Shown in pieces: positions 1-6,418 of a stretch of 10,271 nucleotides of DNA. The notes under the pieces were generated by a model, which saw only the letters and a list, made by a program, of their open reading frames with translations, was not told the origin of the DNA and did not search any database. The stretch spans positions 1-10,271 of the forward strand of contig JAFZRR010000060.1 of the NCBI GenBank assembly GCA_017619815.1. The letters run 5' to 3'. The stretch comes from Bacilli bacterium. Lineage in GTDB: Bacteria > Bacillota_I > Bacilli_A > RFN20 > CAG-826. Position numbers and translations under genes: made by a program. Numbering within the stretch: position 1 is the stretch's first letter; every line of letters begins with the position of its first letter.

Positions 1-1812
1 GATTTCCAACAGAAGAAAATTAGAAACTTCTCTATCATTGCTCACATCGATCACGGCAAATCAACACTTGCGGATCGTATTTTGGAATCCACAGGCGCAA
101 TTGAAGCGCGTGAAATGAAAGACCAAATCCTCGACTCTATGGACTTAGAAAGAGAAAGAGGAATTACTATTAAACTCAACGCTGTAACTTTAAGTTACAA
201 AGCCGATGATGGTGAAGAATATATCTTTAATCTCATCGATACTCCGGGGCATGTCGACTTCACTTATGAAGTATCGCGTTCATTAGCCGCATGTGAAGGT
301 GCGGTTTTAGTCGTGGATGCCACACAAGGTGTAGAAGCACAAACGCTCGCAAACGTCTATTTAGCCGTCGACAACAACTTAGAAATTTTACCAGTTATCA
401 ACAAAGTTGATTTACCAAGCGCGCAACCTGAATGGGCGAAGAAAGAAATCGAACAGAGAATTGGTGTTGATTGTTCAAACGCTGTTGAAGTTTCTGCAAA
501 GACCGGTTTCCATATTCACGAGTTACTTGAATATATCGTACATAATGTACCTGCGCCAACTGGCGATGAAAACGCTCCATTAAAAGCACTTATTTTTGAT
601 AGCTATTATGACCCATATAGAGGTGTTGTGATTCTTATTAGAATTAAAGATGGTTCTGTTTCCGTAGGTGATCACATTAAACTCATGCAAGCAGGCAAGG
701 ATTATGTCGTTACCGAAGTTGGTATTAGAACGCCAAATGAAATAAAGACCAAGACATTAACCGCTGGACAAGTCGGATACTTATGTGGACAAATCAAAGA
801 CATCAAAGATGTTCATCCTGGTGATACAGTCACATCTTTTGAAAAACCAGCTTCCGAAGCCTTACCAGGTTATCGTGTCATCAATCCAATGGTGTACTGT
901 GGCTTATATCCAGTCGACAGTCGTGACTATCAAGCCTTAAAAGATGCCTTAGAGAAATTATCACTTAATGATGCTTCGCTTCATTACGTTGCTGAAACCA
1001 GCCAAGCTTTAGGCTTTGGCTTTAGATGTGGTTTCTTAGGTTTATTACATATGGACATAGTCCAGGAAAGACTCGAAAGAGAATATAATCTTGATCTTAT
1101 CCTTACCGCACCAAGCGTTATTTATCATATCAACCTCACAGATGGTACAACAATGCATTTAGATAACCCTGCTAAAATGCCTGATGGAAGCAAGATTTCT
1201 TCTATTGAAGAACCATATGTCAAAGCCAGCATCATGACCCCTAAAGAATATGTGGGTCCAATCATGGAACTCTGCCAAGAGAGAAGAGGTATCTATACAA
1301 ACCTCGAATATTTCGATGATACAAGAATGATTTTGACATACGAATTGCCGCTTTCAGAAATTGTTTACAATTTCTTTGATAAGTTAAAGAGCTATACAAA
1401 AGGGTATGCTTCTTTTGACTATGAGTTCTCAGATTATAAGCAAGGCGATCTCGCTAAACTCGATGTTTTATTAAATGGAACAGTCGTGGATGCTTTAAGC
1501 AGTATTGTTTATAGACCAGGTGCATATCATAGGGGACTTGGAATTATTCGTAGAATAAAAGAAGTCATTCCTCGTCATCAATTTGAAATTCCAATCCAAG
1601 CCGCGATCGGTGGTAAGGTTATTGCTAGATGCGATGTTAAAGCTGTCAGAAAAGACGTTTTAGCGAAGTGTTATGGTGGTGACATCACCCGTAAAAAGAA
1701 GCTTTTAGAGAAACAAAAAGAAGGCAAGAAGCGAATGAAGAAGATTGGCTCTGTCGAAGTTCCTCAAGAAGCATTCATGTCAATCTTATCGATTGACGAA
1801 GAAGACGATTAA
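1..1812 (+). CDS. lepA: Elongation factor 4 (LepA), 5'-truncated by window edge
   Basis: Ribosome-associated translational GTPase of the LepA/EF4 family, known to back-translocate or remodel ribosomes. The reading frame is open from base 1 with no start codon before the G1 P-loop (AHIDHGKST, window residues 14-22). The true start is therefore a few codons upstream, and the first in-frame TTG (base 82) cannot be it because it would delete the P-loop. The other GTPase motifs are present: DTPGH (80-84), NKVD (134-137) and SAK (165-167). The C-terminus carries the LepA-specific tail, with GGDITRKKKLLEKQKEGKKR near residues 560-579. The 603 residues in the window compare with about 600 for the whole family, so little is missing. 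It ends in TAA and is followed by hairpins. It is the upstream neighbour of hemW and hrcA in many Bacillota. The identification is secure. Confidence 0.97.
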   Translation, partial: DFQQKKIRNFSIIAHIDHGKSTLADRILESTGAIEAREMKDQILDSMDLERERGITIKLNAVTLSYKADDGEEYIFNLIDTPGHVDFTYEVSRSLAACEGAVLVVDATQGVEAQTLANVYLAVDNNLEILPVINKVDLPSAQPEWAKKEIEQRIGVDCSNAVEVSAKTGFHIHELLEYIVHNVPAPTGDENAPLKALIFDSYYDPYRGVVILIRIKDGSVSVGDHIKLMQAGKDYVVTEVGIRTPNEIKTKTLTAGQVGYLCGQIKDIKDVHPGDTVTSFEKPASEALPGYRVINPMVYCGLYPVDSRDYQALKDALEKLSLNDASLHYVAETSQALGFGFRCGFLGLLHMDIVQERLEREYNLDLILTAPSVIYHINLTDGTTMHLDNPAKMPDGSKISSIEEPYVKASIMTPKEYVGPIMELCQERRGIYTNLEYFDDTRMILTYELPLSEIVYNFFDKLKSYTKGYASFDYEFSDYKQGDLAKLDVLLNGTVVDALSSIVYRPGAYHRGLGIIRRIKEVIPRHQFEIPIQAAIGGKVIARCDVKAVRKDVLAKCYGGDITRKKKLLEKQKEGKKRMKKIGSVEVPQEAFMSILSIDEEDD

Positions 1813-1844
1813 CTAGTTTTTTGGTGAAAAATTAGTACATTTTT
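1812..1844 (+). terminator. Possible AU-rich terminator hairpin after lepA
   Basis: Bases 1812-1821 can pair with 1827-1836 (ACTAGTTTTT with AAAAATTAGT, one G-U wobble) around a 5-base loop. A T-run follows at 1840-1844, three bases after the stem. The stem is almost entirely A-T, so it is weak. It directly follows the lepA stop and may act together with the next hairpin. Confidence 0.4.
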
Positions 1845-1853
1845 AGTTTCTTG

Positions 1854-1883
1854 TTGCACCTATGGTGCTTTTTATTTTATAAT
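1854..1883 (+). promoter_or_regulatory. Probable sigma-A promoter for the Fic-like gene cluster
   Basis: A perfect TATAAT lies at 1878-1883. An 18-base spacer separates it from TTGCAC (1854-1859), which matches the TTGACA consensus only in TTG. The -35 lies in the 5' arm of the terminator stem. Transcription would start near 1890, just ahead of the ribosome binding site. The -10 is convincing and the -35 is weak. Confidence 0.5.
1856..1878 (+). terminator. Terminator hairpin between lepA and the Fic-like gene
   Basis: GCACC (1856-1860) and GGTGC (1864-1868) form a perfect 5-bp stem with a 3-base loop, followed at once by TTTTTATTTT. This has the form of a short intrinsic terminator for lepA transcription. 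Its T-tract runs straight into the -10 box of the next promoter, so the two signals overlap. Confidence 0.55.
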
Positions 1884-1891
1884 GCGAGTAG

Positions 1892-1896
1892 AGAGG
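1892..1896 (+). promoter_or_regulatory. Ribosome binding site fixing the Fic-like gene start
   Basis: AGAGG lies 8 bases before the ATG at 1905. This supports that ATG over the in-frame TTG at 1851, which lies upstream of the promoter -10 and inside the terminator region. Confidence 0.6.
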
Positions 1897-1904
1897 TACG
1901 GTTT

Positions 1905-3446
1905 ATGCCAAGCAATGAATTAGCGATGCGTTTTACCGAAGGCAAGTACGCCACCAAGTCAGAAGTCGGTAAAGAATTAAAAATGTCCATGTTCGATAAC
2001 ATCTGGAGTAACATCCTTAGCTATCGTTCTGGTTACAACAGATATTTATCAATCAAAAGTATTGAGAAGAACCAATTAGTGGTGTGTTTCTGCCCATCAG
2101 TTAATGCTTTAGTTAACTCCGCGGATATGAAACTCATCCGTTTGATGAAAGAGTCTTCACGTTTAAGTGTCACCAATGGTGAAGTCAACAGATTTGAAGA
2201 CGAATGTTTAATTAGATCTTTAAGATATGTCGCTGCAGAACACGAATGCGATGCCAGTGATAATTACTTACGTTCTTTAATCCATGGTGATATCAGAGAA
2301 GTTTCTCCAAATGTGAGAATCTTAAGCAGATATCTCGATGCTCTTAACTATGTTAAAAAATATCACGTTAACACAATTGATGTTGACTTCCTTGCCGAAA
2401 TCTACGCCCGCTTAATGGGAACAAGCGAATTGACATCCTTCTATAGAACAACTGAAGATGTGAATCGTGAAAATAGAGTCCTTATCGATCGTATCTATAC
2501 AGCAGCGCCTGTATATTTAATCGAAGGCATGATGGATAGCTTATTCACCTTTATCTCCACATCCACACTAAGTGCTGCAACTAAAGCCTCTATTGCTTAT
2601 TACTACATCAATTACATTAGACCATTCTCAACTTTCTCTGACGAAGTTGCATTACTTATTGCTAAAGCAATTCTTGCCCATGATGGTCTCAGCGAACTTG
2701 GTGTCTTATTACCATTAGAATCCTTACTCAGCGAAGGACAAGAAGAAATTACTCGTTTATTTGTCGAAGTCCAAAAGACATGCGATACAACATACTTTGT
2801 GAACTTTGCTTTAAAGCAAATGGAAGCAAAATGCGATGACTTATTCAATTACATCGCCCAAATGAAAGCTGCTTCCTTAAGAGCGGACTTCTATAAAGAA
2901 GATAGAACAGTTCAACCACAAGGACCTGCTATTCAACAATCCTTATTTGAAGCAGCCAATGAACCAGAACCAGCTCCTGCACCAAGACCTGTTTATCAAC
3001 AAGCACCTGTTGAGCCAGCTCCAGCACCAGTGCAAGAAGCTCCAGTTCAACCTGCTCAAGTAGTTGAGCAACCAAAACCAGTCGTGGAACAACCAAAGGT
3101 TGAAGAACCTAAACCAGCTCCACAGCCAGTTATTGAAGAACAACCAGTCAGTCAAACCGAACAAATCGCTGTCAGCTATATTCCACCGGCAATTGATGAG
3201 AAACAAGCTCTTCGTTTAGAACAACACTTATTAGAACTTGACCCATCACTTAGAAAGCACGAAGCGCATTTCTATGCCAGACATTGCACGCTCGGAAAAA
3301 GTTATACAATTGCGCAATATAAGCGTATGATAGGTTGTGTTTATGAAACCGCCAGAACCGCAATGGATCACCTTGTGGAACTCGGTTACTACCGTAAAGA
3401 CAGTAGCAACAAGAAATTCATCTACACACCAATTCCAAGAAAATAG
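1905..3446 (+). CDS. Fic-fold protein with degenerate catalytic motif, Pro-rich linker and C-terminal winged helix
   Basis: No precise family is certain. The 513-residue product has the layout of a Fic protein: an N-terminal helical part, a long-helix region (about 135-180) ending in the 'yR..eDV' pattern (180-186), helices before the active site (203-238), and IRPF at 238-241 where Fic enzymes have I-H-P-F. In active Fic AMP-transferases the motif is HPFx(D/E)GNGRxxR. Here the aligned residues 239-250 are R-P-F-S-T-F-S-D-E-V-A-L, so the His, acidic, Gly-Asn-Gly-Arg and final Arg positions are all lost. AMP transfer is therefore not expected. A 'DTTYFVNFAL' segment (294-303) matches the helix after the core. 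Residues 351-420 are rich in Pro, Gln, Glu, Ala and Val. Residues 435-505 look like a winged helix-turn-helix, as on many Fic proteins. There is no signal peptide or membrane segment. Inferred role: a DNA- or protein-binding scaffold or regulator, cotranscribed with the next gene. Confidence 0.65.
   Translation: MPSNELAMRFTEGKYATKSEVGKELKMSMFDNIWSNILSYRSGYNRYLSIKSIEKNQLVVCFCPSVNALVNSADMKLIRLMKESSRLSVTNGEVNRFEDECLIRSLRYVAAEHECDASDNYLRSLIHGDIREVSPNVRILSRYLDALNYVKKYHVNTIDVDFLAEIYARLMGTSELTSFYRTTEDVNRENRVLIDRIYTAAPVYLIEGMMDSLFTFISTSTLSAATKASIAYYYINYIRPFSTFSDEVALLIAKAILAHDGLSELGVLLPLESLLSEGQEEITRLFVEVQKTCDTTYFVNFALKQMEAKCDDLFNYIAQMKAASLRADFYKEDRTVQPQGPAIQQSLFEAANEPEPAPAPRPVYQQAPVEPAPAPVQEAPVQPAQVVEQPKPVVEQPKVEEPKPAPQPVIEEQPVSQTEQIAVSYIPPAIDEKQALRLEQHLLELDPSLRKHEAHFYARHCTLGKSYTIAQYKRMIGCVYETARTAMDHLVELGYYRKDSSNKKFIYTPIPRK
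2955..3164 (+). repeat. Low-complexity Pro/Gln/Glu/Val-rich coding segment
   Basis: This segment encodes about 70 residues built from imperfect short units such as APAP, VEQPKP, EEPKPAP and PVEP. CCA is the main Pro codon. It separates the Fic-like core from the C-terminal winged helix and is probably a flexible linker. The opposite strand carries a Trp/Phe/Leu-rich open frame here that is only a composition artefact. Confidence 0.7.
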
Positions 3447-3450
3447 GAGG
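3445..3450 (+). promoter_or_regulatory. AGGAGG ribosome binding site overlapping the upstream stop codon
   Basis: AGGAGG begins on the second base of the Fic-like gene's TAG stop and lies 8 bases before the ATG at 3459. The two genes are therefore read from one mRNA and are probably translationally coupled. Confidence 0.8.
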
Positions 3451-3458
3451 ATTAAACT

Positions 3459-3749
3459 ATGATCTTAGCAAGCCCAATTGAACAACCAATCATCATTTTA
3501 TTAATCGTCGTCGGTGCCTTTGCGGTCATTGCAATCGTGGCGTTCATCATCTATAGATTGCTCAGACCAAAACTCAAAGATGAAAACAAAGAGCAAAAAA
3601 CCGAACAAGACTATGCTCAAGAAGAATTAGATCGCATCCTCCAACCTGTGGAAGATGAACAAACCGCCAAAGAAATTTCCAACTATCGTCAATATGACGA
3701 TGAAGTTGAAGAAGTAGAAGAAGATGCCGATAAGAAGGAAGATAAATAG
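3459..3749 (+). CDS. Small single-pass membrane protein with acidic cytoplasmic tail, function unknown
   Basis: I do not recognise this 96-residue protein. Residues 10-33 form one strongly hydrophobic helix rich in Ile, Val, Leu and Ala. It is followed by a basic stretch (YRLLRPKLK, 32-40), so the positive-inside rule places the C-terminus in the cytoplasm. The remaining ~55 residues are highly charged and mostly acidic, ending in a Glu/Asp/Lys run, and are probably disordered or helical. There is no Cys, no lipobox and no clear signal-peptidase site. A perfect AGGAGG sits 8 bases before the ATG and overlaps the stop of the Fic-like gene. The end of the gene overlaps hemW by 26 bases. The tight coupling suggests it works with the Fic-like protein, perhaps as a membrane anchor, but this is inference only. 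Confidence 0.8.
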   Translation: MILASPIEQPIIILLIVVGAFAVIAIVAFIIYRLLRPKLKDENKEQKTEQDYAQEELDRILQPVEDEQTAKEISNYRQYDDEVEEVEEDADKKEDK

Positions 3750-4842
3750 GCCCGTAGAAGCCATTTACATACATATCCCATTTTGTCAGCATATATGCGA
3801 TTACTGTGACTTTCCAAAGTTGCAGTATTTTCGTATTTTTGCGGATAAATATCTCGCTTCCTTAAAAAAGGAAATAGAGTCATATAATGTCCCAGACACA
3901 ATTAAGACCATCTATGTCGGTGGAGGAACTCCAACCGCTTTAGAAGATGACTTGTTTTTGGAATTATTAAAAATAATCAAACCATATAACAACAAAGTTG
4001 AAGAATATACTTTCGAAGCCAATCCCGAATCTCTTTCTTTAGAAAAACTACAACTCATGAAAGAGTATGGAGTGAATAGAATTTCATTAGGAGTTCAGAC
4101 CACAAATGACGACGTTTTGAAGAAAATTGGCCGTAAACATACTTTTAAAGATGTTAAAACAGCCATCCTAAACGCGAGAAAAGTCGGTTTTGATAACTTA
4201 AATGTCGATTTAATAATCGGGCTTCCAGAGGTAGAAAAAGAACAATTTCAAAAAGATTTAGCTAATGTTGTTTCTCTCGGAGTGGATCATATCTCCTGTT
4301 ATAGCCTTACCGTTCATCCAAATACGGCCTTTTTCCTCAAAGGCATCAATGAACCAAAAGAAGAACTTTCTCGTGAACTATATGACTACGCAGAACAATT
4401 CCTTAAGGAAAATGGTTTTGTTCATTATGAAATATCCAACTGGGCTAAGCCAGGAAAAGAAAGTAAACACAATCTGACCTATTGGAAAGACGAACATTAC
4501 TACGGTTTTGGTATGGGCGCTGCGGGATACATCGAAGATATTAGATATACAAATACTAAAAGTATTTCCAAATATAACTCTGGTAAATATAGAGACGAAG
4601 AAGAACAAGTCGACCGTAAAGACGACATGCTCTATTATTTGATGCTCAACTTAAGAACGAACCGCGGCATCGAGTTTAGTGATTATCTTTACCGCTTTGG
4701 AATTAACTTTTTGCAAGTGCATCAAGAAACGATTAGTAGGTTAGTAAATCAAGGTTTATTGGTGTTAACTGAAGATCGCATTTATCCAACATATGATGGT
4801 ATGATGGTTCTTGACCAACTAATTATGGAGTTAAGCGAATAA
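3724..4842 (+). CDS. hemW: Radical SAM heme chaperone HemW
   Basis: Radical S-adenosylmethionine protein of the HemW branch, often mislabelled as oxygen-independent coproporphyrinogen III oxidase (HemN). Known HemW proteins bind heme and deliver it to membrane enzymes. The [4Fe-4S] motif is C21-x3-C25-x2-C28 followed by Asp-Phe. HemN has a further Cys (CxC) there, so this is HemW and not HemN. The GGGTP SAM-binding motif is at 66-70, followed by FEANPESL, SLGVQ and LIIGLP typical of the family. The C-terminal HemW domain is complete. The 372 residues match the usual ~375. ATG 3724 is the only standard start ahead of the cluster. It lies 26 bases inside the previous gene with only a weak GA-rich ribosome site, so translational coupling is likely. 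The next gene overlaps by one base (TAATG). Confidence 0.93.
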   Translation: MPIRRKINRPVEAIYIHIPFCQHICDYCDFPKLQYFRIFADKYLASLKKEIESYNVPDTIKTIYVGGGTPTALEDDLFLELLKIIKPYNNKVEEYTFEANPESLSLEKLQLMKEYGVNRISLGVQTTNDDVLKKIGRKHTFKDVKTAILNARKVGFDNLNVDLIIGLPEVEKEQFQKDLANVVSLGVDHISCYSLTVHPNTAFFLKGINEPKEELSRELYDYAEQFLKENGFVHYEISNWAKPGKESKHNLTYWKDEHYYGFGMGAAGYIEDIRYTNTKSISKYNSGKYRDEEEQVDRKDDMLYYLMLNLRTNRGIEFSDYLYRFGINFLQVHQETISRLVNQGLLVLTEDRIYPTYDGMMVLDQLIMELSE

Positions 4843-5249
4843 TGGAAACGGCAAGATTAGCCAAAAGATTGTGGGCCTATATCATTAACTTAGTGTTCTA
4901 TCTCGGAACCGGTTTTGCCTGCGCAATTCCATTTTTAACTTTGTTAAATTGGCCAGTTGTTTTCTACGTTTTGATATCTTTAGGCATCGCGATTATCTTT
5001 TCTTTTATTAATGATGCGTTAATCATGAAACTCACTCGTGGTTTCACTGTGGGTTCCGCGATAATGGGAATTAGATATGTCGCAAGCGATGGTCAAATGC
5101 TATCAAGCAAGCAAATCATCATCAGATCTATGAGTGAATCAATCCTCATTTTTGTCTTTTTTGACCTCATTTACTTTGTGAAAAACCGCACTGAACGCGG
5201 TGTTATTGACCGTTTGAGCGACTCTTTCGCCATCGATACACGCATTTAA
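4842..5249 (+). CDS. RDD-family small membrane protein
   Basis: A 135-residue integral membrane protein with about three hydrophobic helices (roughly 11-33, 37-60 and 98-113). It resembles the RDD family. The first helix starts with R-L-x-A and a polar residue four positions after the Ala. A central GFTVGSAIMGIR (67-78) matches the family's G-x-T-x-G-x-x-x-G-I-R. The end has ERGVIDRLSDS, like the family's R-x-x-x-D-R. The family Asp in helix 1 is Asn16 here, and the Lys after the central 'G-x-T-x-G' is Ser. RDD proteins are poorly characterised; some are linked to Na+/H+ antiport or transport. The ATG overlaps the hemW stop (TAATG), with GGAG 11 bases upstream. It is the last gene of the cluster and is followed by an intrinsic terminator. 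Confidence 0.8.
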   Translation: METARLAKRLWAYIINLVFYLGTGFACAIPFLTLLNWPVVFYVLISLGIAIIFSFINDALIMKLTRGFTVGSAIMGIRYVASDGQMLSSKQIIIRSMSESILIFVFFDLIYFVKNRTERGVIDRLSDSFAIDTRI

Positions 5250-5277
5250 AATCCTTATTTATATTTATATAGTTTTC

Positions 5278-5305
5278 AAGAAGTGCACGAAAAATGCACT
5301 TTTTT
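5278..5305 (+). terminator. Intrinsic terminator after the RDD gene
   Basis: AAGTGCA (5281-5287) pairs with TGCACTT (5295-5301) around a 7-base loop. The stem extends weakly outward to 5278/5304, and a run of six T ends at 5305. It closes the upstream gene cluster. The last Ts are also the first bases of CIRCE 1, so termination and the heat-shock operator are directly adjacent. Confidence 0.75.
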
Positions 5306-5330
5306 AGCACTTATGTGTTGACTGTGCTAA
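5304..5330 (+). promoter_or_regulatory. CIRCE operator 1 (HrcA binding site, imperfect)
   Basis: The known CIRCE is TTAGCACTC-N9-GAGTGCTAA. Here the left arm is TTAGCACTT (8/9 match) and the right arm CTGTGCTAA (7/9), with an exact 9-base spacer. It overlaps the -35 hexamer of the hrcA promoter, so bound HrcA would block RNA polymerase. Confidence 0.85.
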
Positions 5331-5345
5331 TTATTTCGCTAAAAT
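5318..5345 (+). promoter_or_regulatory. Sigma-A promoter of the hrcA-grpE-dnaK-dnaJ operon
   Basis: TTGACT (5318-5323, 5/6 match) and TAAAAT (5340-5345, 5/6 match) are separated by 16 bases. The -35 lies inside CIRCE 1, and the expected start point (about 5352) lies at the upstream edge of CIRCE 2. This gives a housekeeping promoter controlled by HrcA repression rather than by an alternative sigma factor. Confidence 0.8.
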
Positions 5346-5349
5346 ATAG

Positions 5350-5376
5350 TTAGCAGTTAGAAGAAACGAGTGCTAA
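5350..5376 (+). promoter_or_regulatory. CIRCE operator 2 (HrcA binding site)
   Basis: The left arm is TTAGCAGTT (7/9 to consensus), the spacer is 9 bases, and the right arm is GAGTGCTAA (9/9). It sits between the -10 box and the ribosome binding site AAGGAGG (5379-5385) of hrcA. If transcribed, it forms a 5' mRNA stem, as known for other CIRCE leaders. Confidence 0.9.
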
Positions 5377-5392
5377 TTAAGGAGGAAAACAT

Positions 5393-6418
5393 ATGGGTTT
5401 AACAAGAAGTGATTTGATTCTTAAATACATTGTTGAATACTTCATCAAGAATGCAGAACCAATCGGTAGTCATACACTCATCGAAGAATATCACCTTCCA
5501 TATTCATCCGCGACCATTAGAAATGAAATGTTCGCTCTTGAGAAGATGGGATATATCGAAAAAACACATAGTTCCTCTGGACGTGTTCCTTCTTCTAAAG
5601 GTTATCGATATTACTGCGATCACTTACGCGATAGGAGCGTAGATGAATCCTTAAAGAACTCCTTACAAGTGGTTCTTGAACAAAAGATTCAATCCGTTGA
5701 AGAAGTCATTAAAGAAAGTTGTGAGATTTTATCTCATATGACTAACTTGGTGTCGGTCGTCACCGGAAATAGCGGTAATGTTGAAAGACTCGCAAACGTC
5801 CAACTTATCCAAATCAGTGATAACACATTAACCGCGGTGTTTGTGACTGATAAAGGATATGTCGAAAACAAAACATTCATCGTTCCTAGCACAATTAAGG
5901 CTAACGAAGTCGTCGATTGCGTGAAGATCTTGAACGATAGATTAAAAGGTACACCAGTTAGTGATTTAGTCCCTAAGATGGAAGCCTTGAAACCAGTTCT
6001 CAGTGATTACGTTGTCTCTCATGATATCGTTTACCAAGCTTTGCTTGAAACATTCATTAGATTCGCTGGTGACCGCTTGAGTTTATATGGAAGAGATGAA
6101 TTATTCAATCAACCAGAGTTCAAAAATGACGCGGAAAAGCTTCAAGAAGTCTTCAAGTTATTAAACGATAAGTCGGTCTTCAAAGAAGCTGGTAAGAAAG
6201 ATCAAAAAGTGGAAATCAATATTGGCGAGACAAATCCTGATGTCAGTATGGTGACCACAAAGATCAAGATTGGCGATGGTGATGAAAGCTCAATTACATT
6301 GCTTGGCCCAACTAGAATGGATTATGACAAAGCCCTCTCTGCCTTAGAGTACATCGCAGAAGAGTTAAATAAATATTTCGATGAATTAAGTAAAGGAGGA
6401 AATGATGAGGATGCCTAA
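5393..6418 (+). CDS. hrcA: Heat-inducible transcription repressor HrcA
   Basis: Repressor of class I heat-shock genes that binds CIRCE; in known systems GroEL modulates its activity. The N-terminal winged helix spans about residues 1-75. It has the family hallmarks SSATIRNEMFALEKMGYI (38-55) and SSGRVPSSKGYRYYCD (61-76). The C-terminal part is the HrcA dimerisation/GAF-like region, with LANVQLIQ and a late 'ITLLGPTRMDYDKALSALEY' block. The 341 residues match the family size. The ATG is 7 bases after a perfect AAGGAGG. It is the first gene of its own operon, with CIRCE elements on both sides of the promoter, so autorepression is expected. The 3' end overlaps grpE. The identification is secure. 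Confidence 0.97.
   Translation: MGLTRSDLILKYIVEYFIKNAEPIGSHTLIEEYHLPYSSATIRNEMFALEKMGYIEKTHSSSGRVPSSKGYRYYCDHLRDRSVDESLKNSLQVVLEQKIQSVEEVIKESCEILSHMTNLVSVVTGNSGNVERLANVQLIQISDNTLTAVFVTDKGYVENKTFIVPSTIKANEVVDCVKILNDRLKGTPVSDLVPKMEALKPVLSDYVVSHDIVYQALLETFIRFAGDRLSLYGRDELFNQPEFKNDAEKLQEVFKLLNDKSVFKEAGKKDQKVEINIGETNPDVSMVTTKIKIGDGDESSITLLGPTRMDYDKALSALEYIAEELNKYFDELSKGGNDEDA
6393..6399 (+). promoter_or_regulatory. Ribosome binding site deciding the grpE start
   Basis: AAGGAGG inside the end of hrcA precedes three in-frame ATGs at 6402, 6405 and 6411, at spacings of 2, 5 and 11 bases. The 6405 start has the most workable spacing. 6402 is too close and 6411 is possible. Confidence 0.6.

Noticed and set aside
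82..1812. lepA start at the TTG at base 82
   Set aside because: It would remove the P-loop (G1) that is encoded in frame just upstream. The frame is open to base 1, so the gene simply begins outside the window.
1851..1904. Start of the Fic-like gene at TTG 1851
   Set aside because: It lies in the terminator stem and upstream of the -10 box, with no ribosome site. ATG 1905 has AGAGG at good spacing.
2943..3206. Reverse-strand open frame rich in Trp, Phe and Leu
   Set aside because: It is a composition shadow of the Pro/Gln/Glu linker on the + strand, with no ribosome site or recognisable domain.
3724..4842. hemN (coproporphyrinogen III dehydrogenase)
   Set aside because: The Fe-S motif has Asp-Phe after the third Cys rather than the extra Cys of HemN. 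Length and neighbours also fit HemW.
5278..5392. CtsR or sigma-B control of the heat-shock operon
   Set aside because: No GGTCAAA-type tandem heptads and no sigma-B-like boxes are seen. The CIRCE sites and sigma-A boxes explain the region.
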